A stretch of DNA of 64,000 nucleotides from contig NW_026570315.1 in the NCBI RefSeq assembly GCF_019649055.1, positions 62,001 to 126,000 of the forward strand, given 5' to 3'. Positions 31,814 through 44,135 of this stretch are shown here, in pieces; position 1 is the stretch's first letter, and every line of letters starts with the position of its first letter. A program made the position numbers and the translations under genes. Source of the DNA: Paramacrobiotus metropolitanus (lineage: Eukaryota; Tardigrada; Eutardigrada; Parachela; Macrobiotidae). The notes beneath the pieces were generated by a model, which saw nothing but the letters and a program-made list of their open reading frames with translations, did not search any database and was not told where the DNA came from.

Positions 31814-34800
31814 CTACTCCATGAATTTCGCACAGGCAGCGGCAGTGAATGCCGTTTTCAAGAATTCTTCCAGTCCCTGTCTCACATCTTTGCCAGTATT
31901 TATCTTCAGGACAACTTTGCGCTTTCCGGCAGATTTGTGCAGATGTTTGGGCAAAGGATGGAGGGTTTTAAAGTCCAATTTAGCGCTCCTCTCCGTATCA
32001 CTGTATTCCGTTTTATCCACTTGGAACGCGCCATACTTCACAGCCCTGACGCCGAAAGGGCGCTCGCTCGTCTTGGGGAGCTTGGTCATAATGCGCAGCA
32101 GTCAGCTCATGATCAAGGCCGGACTCGCCGACATAAAACTCCCCCTTAACGCATCTACCAAATCCTTTCCACTACAAGCAAAAAACAAAGGTTTGTCTAC
32201 AGTGGCAGAAAACTGAAAGACTGGAAATCTTCCGCGCGTATTCTGTACTTACCAGCGCATCGACATACGCGTCCGTCAACTGCACTGCCGCATCACGTAG
32301 CGCGCACAAAGGTGTTGGCTTGCGCGCCTGCTGTTTCTTCCTGCTGCGGCCAGGTTCGTAGGCCAACAGTTCAAATTTTTCGAATCGCTGCAGGTACGGA
32401 AGAAACGATTATTCAAATTTGCCGAAACACAGCGCAATTTAAAGTCTACTTACTCCCAAATAATGTATGTCTTCCTCATCTTCGTGCTCGTCTACAGTCA
32501 CAACGTCATCTTCACCCTCACTGCTACCCTCACTGCTGCCTGCGACCTGATCATCTTCCCCATCGCCGTCAACGTCGTAATCGTCGGCGTCGCTGTCGGA
32601 TGCATCCGTGGCTTTCTTCGACTTCTTCTTCTCCACGCCGTTCTTTTTGCCGCTGCCCTTTGCAGCGTTCTTCTTCTTTCCTCGACCACCACCATCGCCA
32701 CCACCAGCACGCATGCGCTTCCTCGGGATGTCCAGATCGGTGGCATGATGCGGGGGGATTTCCACACGGGCCAAAGGATCTTTTGACCGTGTGTAGTGCT
32801 CATTTGCAAACTGAGGATACAGCTCGATGAACAACTTGCATGCGTCTCGGTGTTCCGCAGAAGCATAACAAGCTTCGATTCGCGCGCGCGCCTGCCTGTC
32901 TTCCAGAGTTGTTTCGGTTCCCAACTTAACGACACACACAGGAATGCCAAGATGCACAAGCAAATAATTGATGATGTGGTGATAAAAAAAGCAGACTAAT
33001 AAGTTGCACTCTATGGGTTTCACAACTAACTGTGATGCATCTGTGCAACTGCCTGCCTGACTAACCTTTGGTGTGATATGGCTGGCCGCAACTACTCCGC
33101 CCCCGCCATCTTTTGACACATCCATGGAAACCGCGAGACGAATGAAGAACATATGCCATTTAGTTACGCCCCTCTTCATCAGATGCCAATCAACTTCCAA
33201 CCACTTCGCCATTGTCTTAATGCCAAAGTTCATGTCGAACACCTTGGTCAGCGAGTCTGCTTGCTTTACCGTGTACGGCAAGGTTGTAATGTCAACCTCT
33301 CCAGAATCAATCATGTCGCATAGCTGATAGAACTCGCGCTCCATTGCCGGCGGGCAGCAGAGGAATTTTGCCATAGCATTGATGCCGTCAACAAGCGCGG
33401 ATTTTTTGCGATCTTTGCCTTGGCCACCAGCTCCCTGCTAAAGTATTTGGTTAGGATTCGCGCCAGGTGGAAATGGAACGATTTGTTGCAGTTGTATGCT
33501 CGGAAGGTATAAATTGTACCGTCTTTCATCAGGGCAGGGTATTCTTCATCGTAGCCCGCGTCACGCTTGGGATAGCCATCCGGTGTTGGCACGATATCAA
33601 GCCCAGCGACTTTCTGGGCGACGATCTCGTTGATTAGTGGGCGCATAATCCGCCAGAGCCACGTTACTCGACGGGCTACTGGTTCCTGCTGCTCGGTCAT
33701 TACAACTTGCCCCATCAGCTCGATCAACTCCATGCGAGAGCAGTTAAGAAACACGCGAGCCTATGGTTTACCATACGAGAAAACGTTGGTATTGAAAAGG
33801 ATGTAGGCCTATTTCATTTCCTTTTTTATCAACTTACCGGCAGTCTTTCCTTTCCCAGATTTCGCGCCATCGCAACGCGCTGCGAACCTGTTAAAAACCA
33901 ATTATTAAAACACAAGCCATACTGAATTCCCTTCTACTGCTAGCTTTCTTGCTTACCACTAATAATCGACAGTTTAAGCCCATCATGTATGATGGCATCC
34001 TGAACGTCCTCCCAGGTTTCAGCGCCGGCTAAATCGCAGTGCAACCAAACTGTCCAATCCAAATAAACGTAGCCGCGATTCTTCAGATCTTCCTGCTTCT
34101 TCCCGCAATAAAAAGGGTCAACAGTCCGCGTCAGATTGTGGCAACCATGCACTACTGATGAAAGATCAATCTCGACGAGGTTATTAACGATTCGACGACG
34201 AAAATGAGCGGTCAGATCCCGGCAGTCGGCGTCCGTTGCAAGCGGAATGCCATTGATGTCCGCTACGGGCTTCGTCTGCTTGCCCTTAACATACATCATC
34301 ATTTTATCTTTCAGTGCTTGCGTAATGCCCCCTTTCTCTTCGGATGACACTTCAGCAGTTGGCAAAATGTCTCTTGCCCATTTCTCCGTGCCGATGTTCG
34401 TCGCAATATGCACGGACTCCCCCAGATTAATCACCTCATGGGACGCCCGTGGCGCCGTCACAATCATGTATCCTTCTCCTTGAAAAGCGTAGGTTGCCGG
34501 CACACCAATTGCCTTCTCCACAGCAGCAGGATCCATGAACTGCTGTTTGTCACGCGCGTTCACAAATTCCTCCGGCGTCGCGTTGCTGTCGGGATATCGC
34601 TTCAGATATTCCTCCAGACCATGCTGCCGGAAAAGCGGAAGAGCGTGCGGCGGCCAGCCAAACCAAAGCTTAAGCAAATCCAGATCAGCACAAAAAACAC
34701 AATAGTTGATGGACACCATGTCTGCATCTTCAATATGAAGGGCCGATACTGATCCTCTCGCTGAAATGTACGTAAAGTACGTACTGATCCCATCCATTGG

Positions 34801-35665
34801 CCCGATAAGCATATTCTCCGAGTACTTCCGCAGGACGCACGAGAAATCAGCCATATTGTAACCGTAGGTTTTAGAAAAAACGAGTTTAGTCATCATAATC
34901 CACCAGTTCATTTACCACATGAAAAAAAATAAAACACATCCCGTGGCGAGTAATACCTTCTTGTATTGTTCCATGATGTTCTTCGTGCTGATACAGTAGA
35001 AGGCGCGTCGATGCGATTCCCTGAATCTGCGGTATGGAAATGCTGCGCAAAAAACTTTCGTACAGCGACTGGTAGGGGGAACAGCCTCTGCCCTTCTTCG
35101 GTAAGGATAAACGGTCTATCCTTTTCTTGGGTCAGATCCACCGCGGCAGAAGCCCTTACATCCCACATGTGCCGGGCGGCTTTGGTTTCCCGATCAATCG
35201 TCGCCTGGTGTGCTTGGGCCTTCGCGCACTACTCTTCAAAGGTCTTACATTTGGACAAAGCGGTGTAGGTGTCGTATGCGCAATCCTGCTTCATATTTCG
35301 AGGCTCTGTTACTTCGATACAGCCATTACAGCGCAGGGGCGGAATACACTCCCAAGGGTTCAGCGTTTGGTCCCGACGCCGCCGTGGCCGCTCCTACTGC
35401 AGCACCTCCACCACCACTGGCTGCACCTGCAAGTTCCCAAGAAAATACTCATTTTATGCGATAATTATTCTCATGATAAGTTCGGTACCATTAATGAGTA
35501 ATACGAGCCAAGAGGATACTTACTCTTGGCCAGCCGGGCCTTGGCGCGTTTCCGCTCCTTCTGCGACTTGTTCTTCTTCCCCACACGGGAACCCGGCGGG
35601 TTTTGGGCGCTCGGGGCAACGTAGGTACCCGCTAAGACATCACAACACAAAATTAATAACAGCAT
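31814..35665 (-). pseudogene. multi-exon JmjC-domain dioxygenase (KDM4-like), damaged
   Basis: The exon at 34911-33940 carries a JmjC core: LHIEDADMVSINY gives His59-x-Glu61 and RASHEVINLGES gives His158, the Fe(II) triad, in the order and spacing of KDM4-type histone lysine demethylases (H-x-E-D, then GE-F-x-x-x-x-P-x-x-x-H). Short introns with good sites follow, for example donors ATTAGTG/GTAAGC, CTGCCG/GTAAGT and GCGCTG/GTAAGT. Later exons encode a Lys-rich and then Asp/Glu-rich nuclear-type region and a final exon ending FTAAACAKFME-like sequence at 31814. Damage: a TAG in the exon near 35215, a frameshift near 33400-33430, and a TGA just before the last exon's ATG at 32089. The first exon may start at 35665 (MLLLILCCDV). 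Confidence 0.65.
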
Positions 35666-35693
35666 TCACTACCGCCCTGGATCAATTGATGGA

Positions 35694-36653
35694 CTAGCTA
35701 CTAGTCTGGCTGCCCTTCATGCTTTTTGCGTTCCGCTTGTTTTTGCGTTTCTTGCGGAGCTCGTTCTGCTTGCTTCCGGTCACTGTAGGGGAGAGATAGT
35801 GAATGATTTAGTATACTCTCTACCTGCCTGAGCCTGCCTGTAACTATAGACAACCCTCGCACACTACCCTAATGCACTCACATTTGTCCTGCAGACGCTC
35901 AACCGCCCGACGAATCAATTTGGCAAATTCTCTTCCACCCTCCTGCGTCAGATGGATGCCGTCATTGTGGAAAGATTTTAGCGAGTCGGTGGACACAAAT
36001 TTAACATTCCAGTCTGCACATAACGCTTCAAGCTCGTGGTTGGAACGCATTACCAGTGGGTTGATCAAATGGCTTTCAATTTGGTTGCGTTCGCTATCTA
36101 CTACACTGAACATGCCCATGACGACGAGTTCGCGATATCTGGTTCGTCCCTGCACGACCTGATCCCCCATATCTTTCAGCCACTGATCCTGAACACCCTC
36201 TCACTTCTTAGCGAACTCCGTGATCTTCTTCGGTTTGACAAAACGTTTCAAATACTTGATCAACCGCATGAAATCGTTTGTGCCACATGAAACAACGAGA
36301 ATATCTTTCTTCTCTTCTGCTGTGGTAAACATGTGCGGCTCTGCCTGTATGAAAAATTCCCGGAGACATACCGCCCAGGCGCCGGTAATGGAAGTAACAA
36401 AAAACTCCCACCCCATGCTGACGTTCAGGAGCGTCAACGCATTCACTTCTTCCGCCTGCCACCCTTTCGTGCGCGGATCACCTTTATAGTTTGGGCGGTC
36501 TCCGCACATTGTGCTGCAAGTATTTGAGTCCCCAGCTACATGAATCCTGGCGATCTTGGGATCGCCGGTGCACTCGTGGTCATTAAATTCATCGCGCAAT
36601 AACCGATAGCGCCTGTGAAATTCGGTGACAGTGCGATGACGAGGTTGGGACAT
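35694..36653 (-). pseudogene. SGNH/GDSL hydrolase with basic tail, one in-frame TGA
   Basis: The SGNH blocks are all present: block I IHVAGDSNTCS (Ser43 nucleophile), block III VVSCGTNDF and block V NDGIHLTQEGG (Asp-x-x-His). The family hydrolyses esters of lipids or carbohydrates. A single TGA (36201-36203) splits the frame; the same frame is open on both sides. A donor AAAT/GTGAGT near 35873 and an acceptor CCCTACAG near 35785 add a last exon with a Lys/Arg-rich tail ending at 35694. SGNH domains also occur in retroelement ORFs, but no RT is adjacent. It is head-to-tail with the JmjC gene. Confidence 0.65.
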
Positions 36654-38150
36654 TTTTGGATGCAGTTAGAGTGTGTAATTCAACAGTGACTACTTGTCCT
36701 TGTAGAGGAAATAAACTAGCATTGAAAATACATTATTTATGATTCTTATACACCCTTCATTTATGCAAAACCGCTCAAAAATATATCTGTTGTATGATGC
36801 GACTTGATAGAAACTTTTTAAACCAAAGATTTAAAACATATAAATTATTTGCTTAACTAAATAAATGGGTTTCGCATACTAAATAACTGGCCAGTTCTAC
36901 TTAGTAGAATTTACTAATATATACCGGGTATTTTAGCGCAGACCAATACTCAAGACAGGTGCCTATTAAAATAGGTAGCACTGCAAAATCTGTAAAAACA
37001 AAATTATTATTTATCATGCGATATCACACAACAGACAATATCCAGCAACTAAATAATTTTTATTATGTTCTCACTTTTTACCACTGCTTAAACATGCGCG
37101 TTTTAAATGTTTCCCAATGTGCAATGCAGGGAGCGCACTCGCCGCATGCCCGTCGGTAATTTGTGTGCGTGTACAGATGCTGCAGACAAATGGTCTGTTC
37201 TGTTTTATTATTATTAACTTTATTCATTCGAAAAAGTTTATTTTAGTTGTAATATTATCGGAAATTTGTCGGATCTACTCTACCAACGTGAATAGATTTT
37301 GATGATATGCCACAAGTGCAGCGCAGCTGGCGCAACTGCCGCGCGCCCGAGGGCCTGCTGTCATCGTCTAGTTTTTATAACTTTAAAATATTTTAAAATA
37401 AACAGCGGGACATCAGTGTCCGGGTTTTCTGGATTACGGGGCAGTTACCGACAAACAAGTCTCAGAGAAACATTTCCGTTGAGGCTAACCTAAAAACGAA
37501 AACCGTCGGAAATATTAATAGTGCATTGTTAGATGTTTCGGTAGTGGCGATTCAAGAGAGCAACTCAAAAGTTTGTATGTACGCAGTAAGAAGTTGGAGC
37601 AGTACGCCGTCGTCCGTAGGAAGTGGAAAATAGTAGGTATACTCACTGTAAACTACTTTAAATATTATATGTTTATAAACAACGTGTGCGATTTTGATCA
37701 AAATGCATTGTTCTACTGCACTAACATAGGCTTTGTGATACGGAACAACGTAGAGAATAATGGGCACGGTAAGATTTAAATGCGGCGAAGAATGTGAAGC
37801 TTAAGCAGATAGGGAAGAGCTCGCAGACCAGCACTGTTGTCTGGTCTTAAGAACATCTGCAAAAGATTTTCGTTCTTCTTCAAAACGTATTTACCTGTGT
37901 ATTACCCAGTCAACAGTATCAGTCATCGGACTATCCCACATAAGATTCTTTTCAAAAGACGTCCCGCAATACGTACATAATTAAAAAAACTTCAGAGTAT
38001 CAGACTAGTAGAATAACTTAAAATTGACAACATATAATTGGGAATTTGCAAGGCAAATAGCGAGCCCTGACTGTTTCGAGAACCTTACAACTGACAAAAT
38101 GTATCAGCAGTGCACGTGCGCAGTATGTTGCTATGGTATACAGCATGCAT
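36654..38150. other. no gene seen
   Basis: AT-rich intergenic DNA with only short ORFs lacking any coding signal. Confidence 0.45.
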
Positions 38151-38321
38151 AAATTTTGTATGCAAAGTGATACGGACTTTGGGCAAGGGCCGACTGGCGA
38201 GCTGAGGCCTAGTGGCTAGGGCAGTATCGCCCCCCTATATTAAGCAGATGGACAACAGCGCCCTGTGCGCACCCAAGGGGTGGTGCGCCGGGCGCCAGAA
38301 TGATCATCTATCATCACACGT
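38151..38321 (+). repeat. SINE-like dispersed repeat, copy 2
   Basis: Reverse complement of 7403-7576 with roughly one mismatch per ten bases. It contains GAGGCCTAGTGGCTAGGGCA, an A-box-like word, but no clean B-box. Confidence 0.6.
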
Positions 38322-39003
38322 AGTATTCCGTCTTCAGTCTCAGGCTCCCAGCAAAGCTCAAAATGCGTTTAGCTGTCGAGACAGTGGTGGGGTGGTCAGC
38401 TTTGAAGGGGTGGATTCTCAACTGTTCCCATTGGCTTTCTATGTTAAAGTTTTTTGAAGTTTTCTTTTAAACGTTTGTTTTTCTCTAAAAATTGATTTGC
38501 GATGGCAAATCTACCCACGAAGGGCTATCGAATGATACGTAGACATAGAAGTTTCATTTGATAGATAGAGCTGACGAACTCGACAGAGTGGGGATTTCGT
38601 TAATGCTTACGCGATTATTATATAGTGATGATGATTGGCGGCAACGTCCATTCTCCTGCTACGTGTGATCTGGTTCGGCAGCTCTTAGTCTTTGTCGGAG
38701 ATTGTAATGGTCGGTTATAGTTGCAACATCTGAGGTGCTGGGTAAGCTTCTCTACAGGTTATGTCATCGGTGACTTCGCCTTTTGCTGCGTCAGTCCAGG
38801 TGATGGTCGGGGTGTGGTAACCAGTGTTGGGCTACTGCACGGTGACGGTGCGACTGCTGTATCCATCCAAAATGTCCGGACGTCTCAGATGTCCGGCGGA
38901 TGTTTTGGCGCCTTAACCATCTAAACGTTTGGCGGCCGCCAGAACGTCCGCCGCCACCGACCTACTTTTTTTGCTTTTTTGGTCAGGGACAAGACCAATA
39001 AGC
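38322..39003. other. no gene seen; GC-rich inverted words
   Basis: No coding sequence. Around 38870-38970 there are short back-to-back CGGACGT/ACGTCCG words (ATGTCCGGACGTCTC, GGCGGCCGCC) that could fold into small hairpins. Confidence 0.35.
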
Positions 39004-39235
39004 GTTAATTCGTATCCGGAAAATTTTGCCTGACTGTAAATTCGCAGCCGGACGTTTCAGCCTGGCTGTATATTCGTAGTCGGACGTTTCTAAATGACTG
39101 CAAATCAGTAGCCAGACGTTTACGTTTCTGCCTGACAGTTAATGCATGAGTGCCAGATCGTTTTGCGACCTTTAACTCGAAGCCGGTCGTTTCAACCGAA
39201 ATGTAATTTCGTATCCTGTCGTTTTGTCCTGAGTG
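39004..39235 (+). repeat. degenerate tandem repeat, about 32-38 bp period
   Basis: Six or so imperfect units built on GACTGTAAATTCGCAGCCGG followed by ACGTTTC. Best matches are around 39031, 39066, 39100 and 39180. Confidence 0.55.
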
Positions 39236-40230
39236 GAACTAAATGGTTTTTTAACAACCAGGCATACGGAACCAGGTGGTAAATCACCACGGTAAAGGTA
39301 AAGAACCATACCAGTTCAGTGCAGATGACAATTCTAATAGCGACGACGACAAGTCAGTTGCTTGCACCAGCTAGGTTTGCAATGTAATGCTGTATCGGGT
39401 AATGCATTACTAGACACAGCACGTAATAATAATAATATGATACTAATTCTTCCCAAAATTTTGAGATAAGAGTCGCTTTATTCCCGAATGTGTCGTGGTC
39501 TGGGAAGTGGTTCAACAAGTTTGACAACAATTTAACTTTGAATTACACGACATTGCACCCACCTACGGTTCGACTTTCCCCGATGTTGCGGAAAATTAAG
39601 GGATGGTAATTATTTTAATTTGATGGTGCAGGATGGTTGGTGGTCAACTCGAGAGAGCCCACATTTATTAAGTCCGTTAGGAGGCACTAGTGTGGTGCAG
39701 GAGGTCCGCGTTCCAGTTCGGACCTAGGGTGCCGAGTCCCCCGACTTAATTGATGTTAGTTTGAATCGCATTTTCAGCGATACATTTTGGGTGACAATAC
39801 GGGCTGTACAGTATTGGCACTTGAAAACTGCACGTTTATGCGACATCTTGAATGTCAAAAAGTGAAAGCACCGTAAGACCATAAGCGGTCAGATTTTTTT
39901 TCTTACGGGCAAGCCAGAAAGACGACAAAAAGTGAACGGCAGCGGCAGCAAGGAATAGCGGAGTGGAATCGGTGAGTGAGAATGCGCGGGAAAATTCGCA
40001 GAATTTATAGCCGTTCTTTGTCTAAATTCTTTTGTGTAAGAAAATTTTTAACATTCGAGACAAAGGCGCGCCAGAGTCAACGTAGCGGCCAATGTTCTAC
40101 GTTTCTTTGTCTGTGAAAATTTTGAACTTTTGTAAACAACAGACCGGATTTAGCGGCTTTATCGTGAAAACGCTGTGTCATTGTTAGCTATTATTCGGCT
40201 ACAGTGTACAGTGGTAATCGGTAGGTAGTT

Positions 40231-41577
40231 GAAACCTCAAAGGTGAGCTACTTAATTTAATTTAATTCGAGTCAGTGCAGGTAGCCCATATCTGGCTAGA
40301 ATGACATCTAGCATGGGATTTTAAACCTGGCTGGAGAAAACGGAGAACACAATTTAACATGAATGAAAAGTGAGACACCTAAAAGACACCTAAACAGCCG
40401 ACATACTCCGAGTTAGTTAAAGAATTTAGTCGTGAACAAAGCGCTTTTAAAACAGCCAAGTGTACGTAGCTCAAGAATATTACTGCCGCTTTGGTTAACT
40501 TTATCCAAAAGCTTGCCCAGTCTCCAGGATTGCATTGTTTCCCCGCATTTCGTTGCCACACGTGTCCTGATAGTCAGTTGATTGGCGTTACGCAAACTGT
40601 ACATCTTGCTTTTCTCTCCAAGGTTAAACATATCGGTAAGGTACGCTGGTACGTTGTGCGGCACCGGATGTTTGATCTTGTACAACCATATGGCCTCCTG
40701 GTGCCGCCATCGCGTGAACAGTGGGATTATTCCAAAACGGTCCATCAGGAGATTCACTGGCGTTGTCGGGTAGTTTGCAATGGCTCGAATAGACTTTTTG
40801 AAAACTCGATTCGGTGATGTGCAACTAGAAAGCTTTGTTGATGACACTATCGGATATGTCACGGCAGATACTAAAGTGGAAGCAGCAGCTAAGCTAGAAA
40901 GTGCACTCCCCGGAATCACCGAGTGGTTGAACGCTAACCACCTTGGCATTAATGAGAAAAAGTCAAAATTTATGTACATTTTTTCTTCGCGCAGCAGTGA
41001 GAAGATACGACCAGCAATCGTGCTAAATGGTCATCAGCTCGAACCGGAAACATTCGATTGTAGGGTGTAATTTACAGTATCCTCATATAAACGGGATAGC
41101 TTTACGGTAAATGAGGTGAAGCGGTTGAAACCTTAAAGGTCAGCTGCATGTTGTATGAGTCAGAAGTGGGTATCCATAATGCTTGGATAGTCGTAGTGTA
41201 TTGGCATTCATTTAATCAAAAGTTTCACTCTCTAATGCTGAGAGTCAAAAACTCATAAAATTTTGCGTGTGTGTAAATACCCGGATATGCAATCGGCATA
41301 AATCCACTCAAAAGTTGCAGTGCTCTCTAATACTGAGAACGTTTGGAATTTAAATTTCAGCAAAAGGATTTATTCTTTTTGAATTCAGCGGTTCAGGTTA
41401 GTACGAGTATACAGTTGGTGACGTCCGCATTCCGGATTAGCCAGTGTATATTTCCTGGGATTTCGGATTCAAATTTAGGCAGAAACGGCAAGCATTGCGT
41501 CTCGCATACGTGTATTAGCAGCACTCATTGCGTAGTGTCAGCTGTGTAGGCAGCTGACTGAAACCTTAAAGGTCAGC
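40231..41577 (+). repeat. three copies of GAAACCTTAAAGGTCAGC in a retroelement leader
   Basis: 40231-40248 (two mismatches), 41127-41144 and 41560-41577. The core ACCTTAAAGGT is an odd-length palindrome and contains AAAGGTCA in the two exact copies. They lie 0.5-1.8 kb upstream of the first gag-like ORF. Confidence 0.65.
40413..41070 (-). mobile_element. 5'-inverted LINE fragment (jockey/CR1-like RT and C-terminal domain)
   Basis: The minus strand at about 40413-40800 encodes the post-RT domain of LINEs (LYKIKHPVPHNVPAYLTDMF, NANQLTIRTRV, FKSALF). The plus strand at 40780-41070 encodes an RT palm fragment with the catalytic FVDDT motif and ITEWLNANHLGINEKKSKF. In a LINE the FVDD segment precedes the C-terminal domain on the same strand; here it is inverted against it. 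That is the layout left by twin-primed reverse transcription. The copy is a short dead fragment inserted in the leader of the retroelement. Confidence 0.75.
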
Positions 41578-42075
41578 CAGTAACTGTAGGGTAATACGAG
41601 GTGGTTGTTTACACAACCAGTGGGGACAGTACAACTTTTGCTTACTTAATCCACCTGAGTGGTACGGTATAGCCGCGGTTGCACTGAATTAAACAAGATT
41701 TCGAAGTGAGCTGATTTCGTGGTAAAACGTGATGGCTTTTGGCCAGTCAGAAAAGTTGAGTCAGGCAGATTGAAGTATAAAGCAAACGAAGGGGATTAGG
41801 ATGAGCGATACAAATTTTCGACTCGTATCCCGTTGGGTCTTATGTACACGGCAGTAGGTTTAGAACCTTAGGATGTAAAAAGCACGTACTGCAGTCAACA
41901 ATGGGTTGACTGGCAGGACAAGAATACGACTTTGCTCAGAGCTCCCAGTTATTATGGAACTTGGTTTGAGAAAGAGAGGTCGATACCAGCAGAATATGTT
42001 GACATGTCAGATTAAGATTTTAAGAAAGCGAGGGAATGGGCGATCAAGAATATTGACGCATATCAGGAGGAAGTC

Positions 42076-43907
42076 ATGGCTAGAAAAGAAGTCAGTTCGA
42101 ATAAATCAACGCGTTCTCGGAATGTAGCCGTTACGTCAGATGGGCATTCTAATAATGTCCCAGTAATTGGTGAAAATTCTGTGAGTAATAATAACTCCCC
42201 TTTAGTTAATTTGACTAGTGATGTGGAAAAAACAGTCTTGGCCCCTCAGGATGTGTTGTCAGTATCTGATGAGTCACTGTTAGGGAATCACAGTGAGAGA
42301 GTAAATTTGCTCCAAGGATATGGTAATTCGGAAATCAGGCAGTTTGTAGGGCAAAATGCGGGTCCAGGCCATAACGCCGTGGATGGTAATGATACGGTGG
42401 TATTTTCACAAAAGTCGTTCGATCGTAGTGCAGGGCACATGATACGAATATAATCAACTGTGGCAATGAACCCTCTGATTTTGGTAATATTCTTGATTTT
42501 AATAATGTGACTAGGCGTAATGATTCACCCTCGTCAGATTTAACTACGGAAGTTAACGAACCAGCGTTTAATTTCGGTAATCGTTCCTTATTGGAGCTGA
42601 AGATTTACCTGAAGATTTACCTGAAGCAAGTAGGGTTAGGGAATCGTGGCACCCAATGCAGTCAGATTTAAGGCAGTTTGTTCACGAAAAAGATTTCGAA
42701 CCATTGCGGTTTAAGTTTGTCGAAGAAGTGAAGGAAGTTAGCGAAAGGCTTCAAGCCTCTCAGTCAGATCACGAAGTGAGAGTCGTTATGAGAGAGTCGT
42801 GTGGTACAGATTCGTTGTACAAAAGGCTATATCGCCTTTTGTGTTCAACAAGACAATTCACGGGATGAAACTTAGCGGTTAAATGAAGTGTTAGACAGGG
42901 AAAATGATAACAGGGATAAGATGCAGGCAGATTTGGAAACTGCAAAGCGGAACTTAGCGCTTGTGCAGAATGACAATAATACGGTAAGTGAAAAGTTGAA
43001 GTCATTAACGGATAAATTCACAATGCTGGAGGAACGGAATGCAGAGTTTCAGATCGATATAGCAGATCATGTCAAAATAATATTGGCCAACGAAGAACTT
43101 GATGCGGAACTGAAGAATGCCAAAAGACAATGTGACCAGGCAGAAATCGACTTGAGCAATGCTTTGGAGGAAAGTAAGAAATGGCGTAGTGAATGTATGG
43201 AGCGGGGTAAGTGCGTTAACGATTATAAAGTAAAAATGCGCGATTTGCATAATGAAATTGAAGATTTGAAAAAGCAGTTAAAATTAAGTCAGTCCAGTGG
43301 TAGTGCTGTATTTTCTCGGCAGCAGTTATCTTCAGTTTTAAATCAGGAGCACAGTACTAGCGCAGAGAAGGTTTTCGAATCAGAAGTTCCATTGACGGCA
43401 CCAAATGTAATGAGTGCGATGCCATCGTACTACGATAATCAGCCGAACAGTAGTATGCGCACAGATAATGGTACCGCAGTAGGTATGCGTTCAGGGCAGA
43501 TTCCGCTTAACGTAAGTAGTGGAGGTACTCAAGTTTGCGGGGGTAGTGTTGCTCCCTCTGGTCCTTCTCAAGTTTGCGGGGGTATTGCACCTCCAGCTAG
43601 GCAGTTTGTTCCTGTTGCTCCGCCGAACCAGAACAACGAGTCGCAGTCAGTTGGGCCAGCGCCACGTGTACTAAGCAATGAACCGAACGTGAGCAATCGT
43701 GTAAATGACTTTTACGTTAATCAACCTTTTGTACCAGTTAACAATAACTTCGCCCAGCACGATGGTGCTAACCAGTACGAGTACTACGAGGAAGAAGAAG
43801 TCCCGGAGCATAGTAACGTACCACCGCAGTATGGTAACGCACCAGCAATAGATCCTGAGTTAATGGGAGTCATTAAGTTAATGGCGCAGGTAATTCAAAA
43901 CAAATAA
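42076..43907 (+). pseudogene. gag-like coiled-coil protein of retroelement 1
   Basis: Open pieces at 42076-42453 (Ser/Asn-rich) and 42888-43907. The latter has a long coiled coil (DLETAKRNLALVQNDN to HNEIEDLKKQLKLS), then an Asn/Pro/Val-rich tail with two QVCGG words encoded by the repeated TCAAGTTTGCGGGGG. No capsid major-homology segment or CCHC knuckle can be read. The gag assignment comes from position before a retropepsin and from likeness to the 54-57 kb ORFs. Stops and frame changes separate the pieces, and a 12-bp duplication is seen near 42600. Confidence 0.5.
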
Positions 43908-43915
43908 TAAGAGTA

Positions 43916-44135
43916 CTGTAGAGTAACCCTGCACTTGACAGCTTTTTCCTACGATATGAGCTGTACGGCACTGTAGTACTGACAAACGTTCAGCTAGCTC
44001 AGAGCCGACTGCACTGCACTCACATGTGCTGCCTGCCTAGTCTCAGGCATGCACATGTGAATGGTGAATGTGCTCGTACAGCGTACGTCTCTCTGAGCTG
44101 TAAAAAAAGCTGTCAAGTGCAGGGTTACTCTACAG
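43916..44135. mobile_element. 220-bp Tc1/mariner-type MITE
   Basis: Perfect 32-bp terminal inverted repeats start CTGTAGAGTAACCCTGCACT. Both ends are flanked by TA (43914-43915 and 44136-44137), and symmetry extends into the flanking GTAC. It is inserted 8 bp after the gag-like stop codon. Confidence 0.85.

Noticed and set aside
21516-36203. TGA read as tryptophan (alternative genetic code), since TGA falls where Trp is expected in R2 and in open SGNH and JmjC frames
   Set aside because: TGG is used normally for Trp throughout, TGA is the natural stop of integrase and other ORFs, and TAG stops also interrupt genes. Ordinary mutation or sequence error explains it better.
7403-38321. Polinton terminal inverted repeats at 7403 and 38321
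   Set aside because: The interval includes ordinary intron-bearing genes far outside the viral gene block, no 6-bp target duplication is visible, and an A-box-like word suggests a SINE. Kept only as an open question.
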